Below, in pieces: positions 8,301 to 17,647 of a DNA stretch of 35,790 bases. The notes under the pieces were generated by a model, which was given only the letters and a program-made list of their open reading frames with translations, ran no database searches and was not told the origin of the DNA. The stretch covers positions 1-35,790 of the forward strand of contig JACRKZ010000131.1 in the NCBI GenBank assembly GCA_016235455.1, in the 5' to 3' direction. Positions within the stretch are counted from its first letter, which is position 1; each line of letters begins with the position of its first letter. This DNA is from Armatimonadota bacterium. Its GTDB lineage: Bacteria > Armatimonadota > UBA10988. The position numbers were made by a program, and so were the translations under genes.

Positions 8301-8981
8301 CTGGGCACGCTCGAAGGCGGCGTCTGCCGGCGCATCGGCGCGCTGCGTGGGTGGGGTGGTGGCGACGGCGCTGAGGCGTGGCAGCGCGGCCGCGATGTCC
8401 TTGGCCAGCGCGGCCCGCAGGGCGGTCACCACCGCGCCCATGGGGCTGGTGTCGAGGTCGCGCGTCCCGACGCCCTCGCGCAGCAGGCGCTCACAAGCCG
8501 GGCCCTTGGCGCCGCGCGCCTCGCGCTTCTGCGCCTGGTCCAGGTTGGCCACGGCGGCGCTGGTGGCCACGTCGAGCAGGCCGCCGCGCAGCCGCAGGCT
8601 GGCGCGCCGCGTGGTCACATTGCCCACGAGCGGCAGCCGCGTCGTCTTGTCGGCAAAGTCGAGTTCGGCCACCGTCAGCACGAGCACGCCGCCGCAACCC
8701 GCTTGGCGACCCAACTCGATCAGCGTTTCGAACGTCGGTCGGTCGTCGGGGCGCAGCGCGGTAGGCCAGGCGAGGGCGCGCACCTGGCCCACCTGGGCCA
8801 GCTCGAGGTCCCCGCGCAGGGCCTCGGTCAGCGAGTTGATGAATGCCGCCTCGGCGGCGCTGGCGCCCACGCCCGGCTGCGGCCGCAGGGGCAGCATGCC
8901 CAGGCAGGTGCGCGGCTGCGCAACCGTTCCGCCAGACGAGAGGGTCAGCGCGGCCAGCAGAAGCAACAGCATCGAGCGCAT
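5364..8981 (-). CDS. Large exported multidomain protein: CsgG/TolB-like N-part, BNR-like and CARDB-like regions, PGLP tail
   Basis: This 1205-residue protein starts at ATG 8981, seven bases after GAGGAG; an extension to 9050 lacks such a site. A signal peptide (MRSMLLLLLAALTLSSGGTVAQ) leads into residues 25-200, which have the alternating strand/helix look of CsgG/TolB-N-like domains (CLGMLPL, GRQAGCGGVLVLTVAELDF). The middle contains beta-rich segments and sialidase/BNR-like blades, with SQDDGRTFGPELPLP near 690 and RSTDGGASWGPRAALP near 845. From about 980 a CARDB-like adhesion domain follows (DQVDLALSANG, LPLSVANLGAKPASRVRLVAYDTDP, ALAPGETRAVVLRV). The last 22 residues are a PGLP/PGVP repeat tail. 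The function is unknown; a surface or periplasmic carbohydrate-binding or scaffold role is an inference. The protein is monocistronic with its own promoter. Confidence 0.88.
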   Translation of the reverse strand: MRSMLLLLLAALTLSSGGTVAQPRTCLGMLPLRPQPGVGASAAEAAFINSLTEALRGDLELAQVGQVRALAWPTALRPDDRPTFETLIELGRQAGCGGVLVLTVAELDFADKTTRLPLVGNVTTRRASLRLRGGLLDVATSAAVANLDQAQKREARGAKGPACERLLREGVGTRDLDTSPMGAVVTALRAALAKDIAAALPRLSAVATTPPTQRADAPADAAFERAQWSTSISAGYGRRDTVAVFNRGAQPRSFIIRPITEPPGIDGAVLGLGAPGEPCTLAPGQYKYVRLVLNAPRQVTAGDLVLGLYSAAAGSVPPIEGAPVDKATVRVEFGAQVGQVAFQVVSQDPLTLAYTCRVSNPSDSAVNGLRLRPDPDDGRVQLLPGMGSNAIHGAVLPAHGSFTFQVVPRMGIDARAFDVKLRGYLGVEHAYEWPLHFELPEGKRMYLGTSHSAQYMSDSFEACVNQGDILLDWGSVDGKMMFKCLDEDAVAPDVKRTWQEWETLILNRGWQWVLDTTGFPGAGNHEPTRAADVRGMTIRPTVAARLGGLERDASDHPMAADGNRWLGLAWYEPEQDGRVAVHFAALSHGAQASRRMGVLRASAPGHEALWPYLRVRRATDQAYLTWEDRAPGRAGDVAFKASGRDMNAWRKTQYLTDHGKGVDDPVVQVSGEQTVGVAWCDLRAGGQVYLRLSQDDGRTFGPELPLPREPGETQAWPQFSFTPGGLQLVWVSVRGAERRIMTVALSAKGEPVGAATVLSRPGAVCGEPQVAANARGDLAAVWREADGAASEACFASARAGGAWSAPRVLSNDSVYSEYPLVGYDDDLLWVTWHGDSEGVADLKYEIRSTDGGASWGPRAALPSLENSVERAWLAATFQLQWPRGSYKPFTLVFSVNDREVGRLANVVPDGTYLFEVPRELIPTAPSRLPSARIHIQAVGCSGAHYLLATDTRLIVRRRFTQIAVAATSQGQADQLADRAGVGTNHDQVDLALSANGVRDLPQTLAAGRVLSLPLSVANLGAKPASRVRLVAYDTDPRDALSRNDTSRLGEVAVGALAPGETRAVVLRVVGRAPQTPQLFVAALSAEPDAYAADNLWVEHFVVGEERARPPLVGTDVPDVLYAPALLPSVQLPNLPALRDLLAQPDLANLLGHANWPMPSLPSINGYVSQALAGLHVPNVTDLFPGLPSVPGVPGLPGLPRLPGLP

Positions 8982-9021
8982 CGCATCGCTCCTCACGGGC
9001 ACAGGCACATTACCTGCGGCA

Positions 9022-9050
9022 AGGCTAGTGCGCGCAATCCCCAGCGTCAA
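9022..9050 (-). promoter_or_regulatory. Sigma70-type promoter of the large exported protein
   Basis: On the minus strand TTGACG (9050-9045) and TAGCCT (9027-9022) are separated by exactly 17 bp. The -10 box is about 40 bp upstream of ATG 8981, leaving a short leader with GAGGAG. Confidence 0.62.
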
Positions 9051-9087
9051 GTCACATCACGCGTGTGCGCGTGGTCCGTCGTCGGTC

Positions 9088-9116
9088 TTGGCGTTGTGCC
9101 CAAGGTGTCGTAGACT
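9088..9116 (+). promoter_or_regulatory. Sigma70-type promoter of the HAD phosphatase gene
   Basis: TTGGCG (9088-9093) and TAGACT (9111-9116) are separated by 17 bp, 20 bp upstream of ATG 9136. The -10 box is identical to that of the HD-GYP gene. The short distance implies a leader of only about 12 nt. Confidence 0.55.
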
Positions 9117-9135
9117 GCGCACCCAACGGTGATGT

Positions 9136-9798
9136 ATGCAGCCCAGAGCAGCGATCTTCGATCTGGACGGCACGCTGGTTGATAGCGCCCGTCTCCACCA
9201 CGTCAGTTGGCAGCAGTTGTGCGGCGAGCTCGGCCTGCCGCCCATGACAAGCGAGGCCTTCTTCGCCTGCTTTGGCCAGGCCAACCGCGACATCATCCCC
9301 GATCTGCTGGGCCGGCCGCTGAGCGCTGAGGAGGTCGAGCGCCATTCCGAGCGCAAGGAAGCCATCTACCGCGAGGTGGCCGTGCGCGAGCTGACGCTGT
9401 TCCCCGGCGCGCGCGAACTGCTCGACGGGCTCCACGCGGACGGCTGGCAGCTGGCCATCGGCTCCTCCACGCCGCGCGCCAACCTGGCCGCGCTGGTCCC
9501 TGCGCTGGGCCTCGACGGTCTGCTCTCGGCCACGGTCGGCATGGAGGATGTCACGCGCCATAAGCCCGCGCCGGACGTGTTTCTCGAGTGCGCGCGCCGG
9601 CTGGGCGTGGCGCCCGCGCGCTGCCTGGTGTTTGAAGACGCGCCCGCCGGGGTGCAGGCGGCGGTGGCTGGCGGTATGGCCGTGGTGGGCGTGCTGACCC
9701 ATCATTCGCGCGAGTCGCTGGCCGGCGCGGTGGCTCTGGTGGACGGTTTGTGGGAACTCACCGCCGCCGACTGCGCGGCGTGGGTGGGCGCCGCCTGA
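9136..9798 (+). CDS. HAD-superfamily hydrolase, beta-phosphoglucomutase type
   Basis: This 220-residue cytoplasmic enzyme belongs to HAD subfamily IA. Motif I is IFDLDGTLVDS at residues 7-17, with the nucleophile Asp9 and acid/base Asp11. A helical cap follows. Motif II is IGSSTPRANL, motif III lies at RHKPAPDVFLECARRLGV, and motif IV is CLVFEDAPAGVQAAVAGG. The order and length match beta-phosphoglucomutase or sugar-phosphate phosphatases. The cap signature is not clear enough to separate the mutase from a phosphatase. ATG 9136 follows GGTGAT. The uronate-isomerase-like gene begins 30-57 bp downstream on the same strand, so the two probably form an operon in sugar metabolism. There are no membrane segments or signal peptide. 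Confidence 0.92.
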   Translation: MQPRAAIFDLDGTLVDSARLHHVSWQQLCGELGLPPMTSEAFFACFGQANRDIIPDLLGRPLSAEEVERHSERKEAIYREVAVRELTLFPGARELLDGLHADGWQLAIGSSTPRANLAALVPALGLDGLLSATVGMEDVTRHKPAPDVFLECARRLGVAPARCLVFEDAPAGVQAAVAGGMAVVGVLTHHSRESLAGAVALVDGLWELTAADCAAWVGAA

Positions 9799-9855
9799 GG
9801 CGGGCCCGCAGGATGTTGCTGGCGCGCGGTGAATGCGCCGGTGCGGAGATGGACC

Positions 9856-11124
9856 GTGTCAATCGAACCTGGCTGCAGCCTGCGTACCGAAGCCGAGGTG
9901 CGTGCCTATCTGGGCGAAGCCGTGGCGCGCACGCCGATCGTCGACCTGCATACGCATCTGTATGCGCCGTGCTTTCGCGATCTGCTGCTCTACGGCGTCG
10001 ATGAACTGGTCACCTACCACTACCTGATCGCCGAGGTGCACCGCGCCGACCCGACGCTGCGACCGGCTGCTTTCTACGCGCTGAGCAAGCAACAGCAGGC
10101 CGACCTCATCTGGAAAACGCTGTTCGTCGACCGATTGCCGGTCAGCGAGGCGTGTCGCGGCATCATCACGGTGTTTGGCAAGCTCGGCATCGAGCCTGAC
10201 CGCGACGGCCTGGACAACGCGCGCGCCTTCACCGCGCAGTTCACGCCCGAGCAGTACGTCGACAAGATCCTGGGCCTGGCCAACGTGTCGTCGGTGGTCA
10301 TGACCAACGACCCGTTCGACGAGATGGAGCGGCCCATCTGGGTGGCCGGCGGCGACATCGACCCGCGCTTCCTGCCGGCCTTGCGCATCGACACGTTCCT
10401 GCTACGCTTCGCCGAGGTGGTGCCGAAGCTGCAGCTCTGGGGCTATCAGGTGGCCGCCGACACCAGCACTCAGACGCTCAGCGAGGCGCGGCGCTTCCTG
10501 ACCGACTGGATCGACATCATGCAGCCAGTCTACCTGGCCGCGTCGATGCCGCCGCAGTTCCCAGTGCCCAGCGACACGCTACAGTCGTGGCTCACCGAGC
10601 AGGTCATTGTGCCGGTCTGCCGCGAGCGCAACCTGCCCTGGGCCGTCATGCCCGGCGTGCGCCGCGCGCTGAACCCGGCGCTCGGGCAGGCCGGCGACGG
10701 CCTGGCCACCTCGGACTTGCGCTGGATCGAGTACCTGTGCGCCACCTACCCCGAGAACCGTTTCATGATCACCGTGCTGGCGCGTGAGAACCAGCACGAG
10801 CTGTGCATCATCGCGCGCAAGTTCGGCAACCTGCTGCCGTTCGGCTGCTGGTGGTTCCTCAACAACCCGAGCCTGATCGAGGAGATGACGCGCATGCGCT
10901 TCGAACTGCTCGGGCTAAGCCACATCCCGCAGCATAGCGACTGCCGCATCCTGGACCAGTTGCTCTACAAGTGGGAGCACTTCCGCCCGATCCTGACCCG
11001 CGTCATGGGCGACAAGCTGGCCGACCTGGTGCATGCCGGCTGGCAGCCCACCAAGGCGGAGGTCGATCGCGATGTGGAGCGGTTGCTGGCGGGGAACTTC
11101 AAGGCCTTCGCCGGGCTGGACTGA
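9856..11124 (+). CDS. Uronate (glucuronate) isomerase-like amidohydrolase-fold protein
   Basis: This protein has about 422 residues. The GTG start at 9856 follows GGAG at 7 bp; an in-frame GTG at 9829 would add nine residues but has no ribosome site nearby. The N-terminus carries a metal-binding DLHTHL motif (His32, His34) after TEAEVRAYL, as in uronate isomerase (UxaC) and other amidohydrolase-fold enzymes. Later motifs are IWKTLFVDRLPVSEACRGI, VVMTNDPFDEME, FLPALRIDTFL, an AVMPGVRRALNPALG segment that would lie at the barrel end, and WWFLNNPSLIEEMTRMR. UxaC interconverts glucuronate and fructuronate (or galacturonate and tagaturonate). No fructuronate reductase or other uronate gene is nearby, so this could be a divergent paralogue with another sugar substrate. 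Confidence 0.78.
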   Translation: MSIEPGCSLRTEAEVRAYLGEAVARTPIVDLHTHLYAPCFRDLLLYGVDELVTYHYLIAEVHRADPTLRPAAFYALSKQQQADLIWKTLFVDRLPVSEACRGIITVFGKLGIEPDRDGLDNARAFTAQFTPEQYVDKILGLANVSSVVMTNDPFDEMERPIWVAGGDIDPRFLPALRIDTFLLRFAEVVPKLQLWGYQVAADTSTQTLSEARRFLTDWIDIMQPVYLAASMPPQFPVPSDTLQSWLTEQVIVPVCRERNLPWAVMPGVRRALNPALGQAGDGLATSDLRWIEYLCATYPENRFMITVLARENQHELCIIARKFGNLLPFGCWWFLNNPSLIEEMTRMRFELLGLSHIPQHSDCRILDQLLYKWEHFRPILTRVMGDKLADLVHAGWQPTKAEVDRDVERLLAGNFKAFAGLD

Positions 11125-11136
11125 GCGGCGCGGCGG

Positions 11137-11526
11137 CTAGAGCGGCTGGCGGCCCGAGAAGCCGGAATCGAGCGCGTGCCACCAGGCGACATCGGCCTCG
11201 CCCATCTGCCAGCACAGCAGGATCTCCTCGCCGTCTTCGCGCAGATGCGGGAAGTCGCACAGGCCGCGTGCCAGGTCCTTGACCTGCACGCCGGCCTCGA
11301 CGAATCGTTCCGCAACCACCCGCCACCGGACGGACAGTTCGGCCCAGCGGCCCAGGCCGGCGCCGCCCACGTTGTGGGTCTCGGCGCGCAGCAGCAGGTC
11401 ACGATGCAGGTCGGCCAGGGGCGCCAGTTGCTCGTCGAGCCGCCAGAGCTCGGCCAGCCAGACGCGCAGGCTGGGCAGCAGGGCATTGGCCTGGTCGACA
11501 CTGAAGTGCTGATCGAACTGCGGCAT
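11137..11526 (-). CDS. DUF2203 family protein
   Basis: This 129-residue soluble protein starts at ATG 11526. The N-terminal half is helical (HFSVDQANALLPSLRVWLAELWRL), which is typical of DUF2203. The middle carries GLGRWAELSVRWRVVAERFVEAGVQVKDLARGLCDFPHLREDGEEILLCW in outline, with the family pattern G-V-x-V-K-D and a final segment rich in tryptophan (GEADVAWWHALDSGFSGRQPL). The function of DUF2203 is unknown. Its ribosome site (GAGGT) overlaps the stop of the Fur-family gene, 7 bp upstream, so the two are translationally linked. This pairing suggests a role connected with metal or peroxide response, but only by association. Confidence 0.87.
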   Translation of the reverse strand: MPQFDQHFSVDQANALLPSLRVWLAELWRLDEQLAPLADLHRDLLLRAETHNVGGAGLGRWAELSVRWRVVAERFVEAGVQVKDLARGLCDFPHLREDGEEILLCWQMGEADVAWWHALDSGFSGRQPL

Positions 11527-11533
11527 GGACACC

Positions 11534-11965
11534 TCAGCGCTGGCTGCAGGCGGCGCAGCGGCCGGTGATGACGAGTCGGTGACTGGTGGCCACGAAGCCG
11601 TGCTCGGCCTGGGCCATCTGGTACAGTCGGTCGACGCAGGGGTTGGGCATCTCCATGATGGCGCCGCACTCGGTGCAGACCAGATGGTCGTGGAGTGGCT
11701 CGCCGAACACGGCTTCATAGCGCGCCGCGCCATCGGGGAAGCGGCGCTCCTGGGCCAAGCCGGCGGCCACCAGGGTCTTGAGCGAGCGATACACTGTGGC
11801 CAGCCCCACCTTGGTGCCCTCGTCGAGCATCACGTGGTAGAGTTCCTCGGCGCTCAAGTGACCTTCGGCGGCCAGGAATCGCTCGGCGACCAGCAGGCGC
11901 TGGCGCGTGACTTTCTGACCCGTCTTGGCCAGGTAGCCAACCAACAGCTCGATCTCGGGCCGCAT
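11534..11965 (-). CDS. Fur-family metal-responsive transcriptional regulator
   Basis: This 143-residue repressor starts at ATG 11965, six bases after GAGGAG. The N-terminal winged helix includes KVTRQRLLVAERFLA and the recognition helix GLATVYRSLKTL (54-65). The dimerisation domain has LHDHLVCTECGAIMEM, with His92 and His94 as likely regulatory ligands. Four cysteines, C97/C100 and C137/C140 (CTEC and CAAC), form the usual structural zinc site. These marks place it in the Fur/PerR/Zur family, but the sequence does not separate iron, zinc or peroxide sensing. It heads the two-gene operon with DUF2203 and is divergent from ppk2. A palindrome of the Fur-box type (6-1-6) lies in the gap between them, so autoregulation and control of ppk2 are both possible. 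Confidence 0.92.
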   Translation of the reverse strand: MRPEIELLVGYLAKTGQKVTRQRLLVAERFLAAEGHLSAEELYHVMLDEGTKVGLATVYRSLKTLVAAGLAQERRFPDGAARYEAVFGEPLHDHLVCTECGAIMEMPNPCVDRLYQMAQAEHGFVATSHRLVITGRCAACSQR

Positions 11966-12025
11966 GGGCGCTCCTCGTCGCAGGAAGGCCATGGTACCAC
12001 GGCCCACATCGCTGCGCCATGGCAC

Positions 12026-12054
12026 TTGACAGTGCCGTCGGCACGGCTTACACC
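12026..12054 (+). promoter_or_regulatory. Promoter-like element with 6-1-6 palindrome between fur and ppk2
   Basis: TTGACA lies at 12026-12031, and 17 bp later is the weak -10 TACACC (12049-12054). The spacer contains the perfect inverted repeat GTGCCG-T-CGGCAC (12032-12044). A repressor bound there would cover the -35/-10 spacer of a ppk2 promoter. The size and 1-bp centre resemble operators of the Fur family. Which protein binds is inference. Confidence 0.5.
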
Positions 12055-12125
12055 CTAGAGTGCTGGGTCGTGCATGCTCGCGGTGACCGCTGGCCGCCGC
12101 GCGATCGCGGGAAGTGAGCGAGATC

Positions 12126-13010
12126 ATGGCCAAGAAGGCACAAGCCGAGAAGGAACCCAAGGGCGGCAAGGGCAAGCCGGCACCCGCCACCGTGACGACG
12201 TCCGATGGTGGTCCACCCCAGGCGCCATCGGGCAAGCTCAAGACCAAGTACTACGAGGAGGAACTGGCCAAGCTGCACGTGGAGTTGGTCAAACTGCAGG
12301 AGTGGATCCGCGCCCAGAAGCTCAAGGTGGTGGTGCTGTTCGAGGGGCGCGACGCCGCCGGCAAGGGCGGCGCCATCAAGCGCATCACCGAATGCATGAA
12401 CCCCCGCGTGGCCCGGGTCGTGGCCCTGGGCACGCCGACCGAGCGCGAGAAGAGCCAATGGTACTTCCAGCGCTACGTGCCGCACCTGCCGGCGGCCGGC
12501 GAGCTGGTGCTGTTCGACCGCAGTTGGTACAACCGCGCCGGCGTCGAGCGGGTCATGGGCTTTTGCACCGAGGAGGAGTACTCCGAGTTCCTGCGTTCTT
12601 GCCCCGAGTTCGAGCGCATGCTCGTGCGCTCGGGCATCGTGCTGGTCAAGTACTGGTTCTCGGTCAGCGACGAGGAGCAGGAACGGCGGTTCCAGTCACG
12701 CATCGACGACCCCACCAAGCGCTGGAAGCTCAGCCCCATGGACCTCGAGTCCCGCGCGCGCTGGGGCCTCTACAGCCAGGCCAAGGACGAGATGTTCTCG
12801 TACACGGACATCAAGCAGGTGCCGTGGTACGTCGTGGATGCCAACGACAAGAAGCGGGCGCGGCTCAACTGCATCTCGCATCTGCTGTCGTTGATCCCCT
12901 ACGAGGACCTGACTCCGCCGCCGCTGGTGTTGCCGCCGCGCCAGGATGCGGTGGGCTACGTGCGCCCGCCCATCACTGACCAGTCCTGGGTGCCCAACCG
13001 CTATCCCTAA
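12126..13010 (+). CDS. ppk2: Polyphosphate kinase 2 (PPK2), PA0141-type
   Basis: This 294-residue cytoplasmic kinase transfers phosphate between polyphosphate and nucleoside diphosphates. A basic, low-complexity N-terminus (MAKKAQAEKEPKGGKGK) precedes the core. The Walker A loop is GRDAAGKGG at 74-82 and the second motif is FDRSWYNR at 130-137. Between and after them are REKSQWYFQRYVPHLP, GFCTEEEYSEFL, FSVSDEEQERRF and KRWKLSPMDLESR, all hallmarks of the class related to Pseudomonas PA0141, and the chain length fits. The ATG at 12126 is chosen; an in-frame GTG at 12114 would add four residues, and neither has a strong ribosome site. The gene is divergent from fur and convergent with hppA, separated from it by a strong hairpin. 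With hppA it makes a small neighbourhood of phosphoanhydride energy metabolism. Confidence 0.95.
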   Translation: MAKKAQAEKEPKGGKGKPAPATVTTSDGGPPQAPSGKLKTKYYEEELAKLHVELVKLQEWIRAQKLKVVVLFEGRDAAGKGGAIKRITECMNPRVARVVALGTPTEREKSQWYFQRYVPHLPAAGELVLFDRSWYNRAGVERVMGFCTEEEYSEFLRSCPEFERMLVRSGIVLVKYWFSVSDEEQERRFQSRIDDPTKRWKLSPMDLESRARWGLYSQAKDEMFSYTDIKQVPWYVVDANDKKRARLNCISHLLSLIPYEDLTPPPLVLPPRQDAVGYVRPPITDQSWVPNRYP

Positions 13011-13038
13011 GGCGCGCAGGCCGAGCCTGACAAACCAA

Positions 13039-13068
13039 CAGCGCCCCGGCCTTGCGGCCGGGGCGCTG
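13039..13068. terminator. Bidirectional hairpin terminator between ppk2 and hppA
   Basis: Positions 13039-13051 and 13056-13068 form a perfect 13-bp GC-rich stem around a TTGC loop. It lies between the stops of two convergent genes (13010 and 13092). On the minus strand the stem is followed by a T-rich run (TTGGTTTGT), so it fits better as the terminator of hppA, but it can serve both. Confidence 0.78.
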
Positions 13069-13091
13069 ACTGCCTTGTACTGGGGCCTGAG

Positions 13092-15470
<2,379 letters not shown>

Positions 15471-15488
15471 GGGTCTGCTTACCCTTTC

Positions 15489-15503
15489 AGACGCTTTGCG
15501 TCT
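15489..15503 (-). promoter_or_regulatory. Small palindrome in the hppA leader
   Basis: AGACGC-TTT-GCGTCT is a perfect 6-bp inverted repeat with a 3-nt centre, 19-33 bp upstream of the hppA start codon. It could be an operator or a small leader hairpin near the ribosome site (AAGGG). The role is not known. Confidence 0.35.
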
Positions 15504-15737
15504 TTGGCGGACAGCCCGCGGCCACCTGGCCACGGGATACGCACTATCAACGCCGACGGTTTGGCCGCCGGTGCTGCACGACATCACCAAGCACCGCTCT
15601 CGCCAGACTCCACTCTCGGGGCACACCTGCCCCCCAGCGCGGCCTTGGCCGCCGATTCTGGGTGATGACTGCGCGCGACTGCAACTGCTTGTCCGCGAAC
15701 ACTTCCTCAGCGTTCAACGAGTCTGCCAACCCCCGGA

Positions 15738-15766
15738 TTGACCGTGGGTTGGCCCGCGATGATAAT
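15738..15766 (+). promoter_or_regulatory. Sigma70-type promoter of pfkA and the following long operon
   Basis: TTGACC (15738-15743) and GATAAT (15761-15766) are separated by 17 bp, about 75 bp upstream of the pfkA start. This is among the best promoters in the window. The remaining 15,471-15,737 part of the gap must hold the hppA promoter on the other strand, but I see no clear one there. Confidence 0.68.
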
Positions 15767-15838
15767 ACCCCCGACCGCCCTTTGACTCAACACTTACGTC
15801 GGAGAGTCTCGGAGTCGGCGGCGGCTGGGATGGTAGCA

Positions 15839-16834
15839 ATGAAGCGCATCGGGGTGCTCTGCAGTGGTGGTGATTCGCCGGGGATGAATGCGTGTGTGCG
15901 CGCGGTGGTGCGCACCGGCCTGGGCCTGGGGCTTGAGGTGTTTGGCGTTGAGCGCGGCTACACCGGACTCGTGAACGGTGTGGTGCGGCCGCTTGTCTCC
16001 CACGACGTCAGCGGCATCATCAACCATGGCGGCACCATCGTCCGCACGGCGCGCTGCCCTGAGTTCCGTGAGGCCGAGGGCCGGGCGCGCGCCGCGGAGC
16101 ACTGCCGCCGGTTGGGCATCGAGGGGCTGGTGGTCTGCGGTGGCGACGGCTCGTTCGCCGGCGGCCGGCAGTTCTGGCACGAGCATGGCATCGGCATCGC
16201 CGGCACGCCCGGCACCATCGACAACGACCTGGCCGGCACGGACTTCACCATCGGCTTCGACACCGCGGTGAACACCGCTGTCGAAGCGTGCGACAAGATC
16301 CGCGATACCGCCGACTCCCACGACCGGGTGTTCGTGGTCGAGGTGATGGGCCGCGCCAGCGGCTCCATCGCGCTGCAGGTGGCAGTGGCCGCCGGTGCCG
16401 AGGTGGTGCTGCTGCCCGAGCGCCCGCAGGTCGGGCCCGAGCAGGTGGCCGCGCTCATGGCGCAGGCGCGCGCCCTGGGCAAGACCTCCATGCTGGTCAT
16501 CGTGGCCGAAGGCGCCGGCACCGGCCAGGGCGTGGCCCATGCCATCGAGTTGGCCACCTCGGGGCTCAGCGTGCGCGCCTCCGTGCTCGGCTATATCCAG
16601 CGCGGCGGTTCACCGACCAGCAACGACCGTGTGCTGGCCACCATGACCGGCGCCGGCGCGGTGCACGCGCTGGTCGATCTCGGGCCAGCTTGCTGCCACC
16701 ACATCGGTGTGGTCACGGGCGCGGTGACGCGCACGCCGCTGGACGACGTGGTGGGCCGGCCCAAGCCGCTGCCCGCCGACCTGCTCGAGCTGGTCGACGT
16801 CTCATCGGGGCTGCGCCTGCCGTCGTTGGCTTAG
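15839..16834 (+). CDS. pfkA: ATP-dependent 6-phosphofructokinase
   Basis: This 331-residue glycolytic enzyme phosphorylates fructose 6-phosphate. It begins MKRIGVLCSGGDSPGMN (GGD at 10-12, nucleotide loop). GGDGS is at 101-105, and the catalytic TIDND at 126-130 contains the base Asp128. MGRASG is at 170-175, and GYIQRGGSPTSNDR is the sugar-phosphate contact region. The glycine in GGDGS, and PGTIDND rather than PKTIDND, identify the ATP-using form, not the pyrophosphate-using form. The start at ATG 15839 fits family N-termini; an in-frame ATG nine bases earlier is possible. An open extension to 15410 is noncoding in character. It opens a plus-strand run, with comF beginning 3 bp after its stop. 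Confidence 0.96.
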   Translation: MKRIGVLCSGGDSPGMNACVRAVVRTGLGLGLEVFGVERGYTGLVNGVVRPLVSHDVSGIINHGGTIVRTARCPEFREAEGRARAAEHCRRLGIEGLVVCGGDGSFAGGRQFWHEHGIGIAGTPGTIDNDLAGTDFTIGFDTAVNTAVEACDKIRDTADSHDRVFVVEVMGRASGSIALQVAVAAGAEVVLLPERPQVGPEQVAALMAQARALGKTSMLVIVAEGAGTGQGVAHAIELATSGLSVRASVLGYIQRGGSPTSNDRVLATMTGAGAVHALVDLGPACCHHIGVVTGAVTRTPLDDVVGRPKPLPADLLELVDVSSGLRLPSLA

Positions 16835-16837
16835 CCG

Positions 16838-17647
16838 GTGGCTCGCGCGGTTCTGGCCTGGCTGGCCAGGTGGCTCTTCCCAGCGCGTTGCCAGGGCTGC
16901 GGCCGACTGGGCCCGGAGCCGCTGTGCGACGCCTGCCTGCCGCGCGTACCGCTGATGCTGCTACCCCGTTGTCGATGGTGCGGCCACTGGCTCGACCCCC
17001 TGGCGCGCGGCGTCGAACGCTGCGCCGACTGTCGTTCGGCGCGCGCGGACGACCTGCTGCTGGCGCGCTCGGCGGCGCCGCACGAGGGTCTGACGCGACG
17101 GCTCGTGGTGCGGCTCAAGTACCACCGGCATCAGGCCGCCGCCGAGGCCCTGGGGGCTATCCTTCGCCGCTGGCTGCGTCATGATGAAGAAGCGGCCCGC
17201 GCGCTGCCGTTGGACAGTGCGGCGGCGCTCGTGCCCGTGCCGCTGCACCGACGGCGCCAGCGGTGGCGGAGCTTCAACCAGGCCCGGCTGCTGGCCGAGA
17301 CGCTGGCCGAAGAGTGCGGTCTGCCGGTGGTGGAGGCGCTGGTGCGGGTGCGACCCACGCGGCCGCAGGTGGGGCTGGCGGCCGCCGCGCGCGAACGCAA
17401 TGTCAAGGGCGCGTTCGCCGCTCGCGACGAATGTATCGTGTCGGGTGCCACCTATGTACTGGTGGATGACGTCTATACCAGTGGGGCGACGTTGCGCGAG
17501 TGTGCACGCACGTTGCGTGCCGCGGGTGCTGGCCAGGTGGTCGCGGTGACCGTGGCGCGGCCTATCCGCGAGGATCTGCTCGGGTTGGCGCGCCGTTGGA
17601 CGGCCGAGATGGATCGGTCGTCCGATGGCGAAGGACGCGCTTTGTGA
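16838..17647 (+). CDS. ComF family protein (zinc-finger phosphoribosyltransferase-like)
   Basis: This 269-residue protein starts with GTG 3 bp after the pfkA stop. The N-terminal double zinc finger uses Cys18/Cys21, Cys30/Cys33, Cys45/Cys48 and Cys62/Cys65. A helical middle contains LVVRLKYHRH, typical of ComF. The C-terminal phosphoribosyltransferase fold has LVPVPLHRRRQRWRSFNQARLLA in outline and the PRPP-binding motif VLVDDVYTSGAT at 207-218 with both acidic residues (210-211). ComF proteins take part in DNA uptake or in primosome-linked functions, but no other competence gene is here. Its stop TGA overlaps the GTG start of the TamB-type gene (GTGA), so translation is coupled. The ending after ARPIREDLL may be a disordered tail. 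Confidence 0.93.
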   Translation: MARAVLAWLARWLFPARCQGCGRLGPEPLCDACLPRVPLMLLPRCRWCGHWLDPLARGVERCADCRSARADDLLLARSAAPHEGLTRRLVVRLKYHRHQAAAEALGAILRRWLRHDEEAARALPLDSAAALVPVPLHRRRQRWRSFNQARLLAETLAEECGLPVVEALVRVRPTRPQVGLAAAARERNVKGAFAARDECIVSGATYVLVDDVYTSGATLRECARTLRAAGAGQVVAVTVARPIREDLLGLARRWTAEMDRSSDGEGRAL

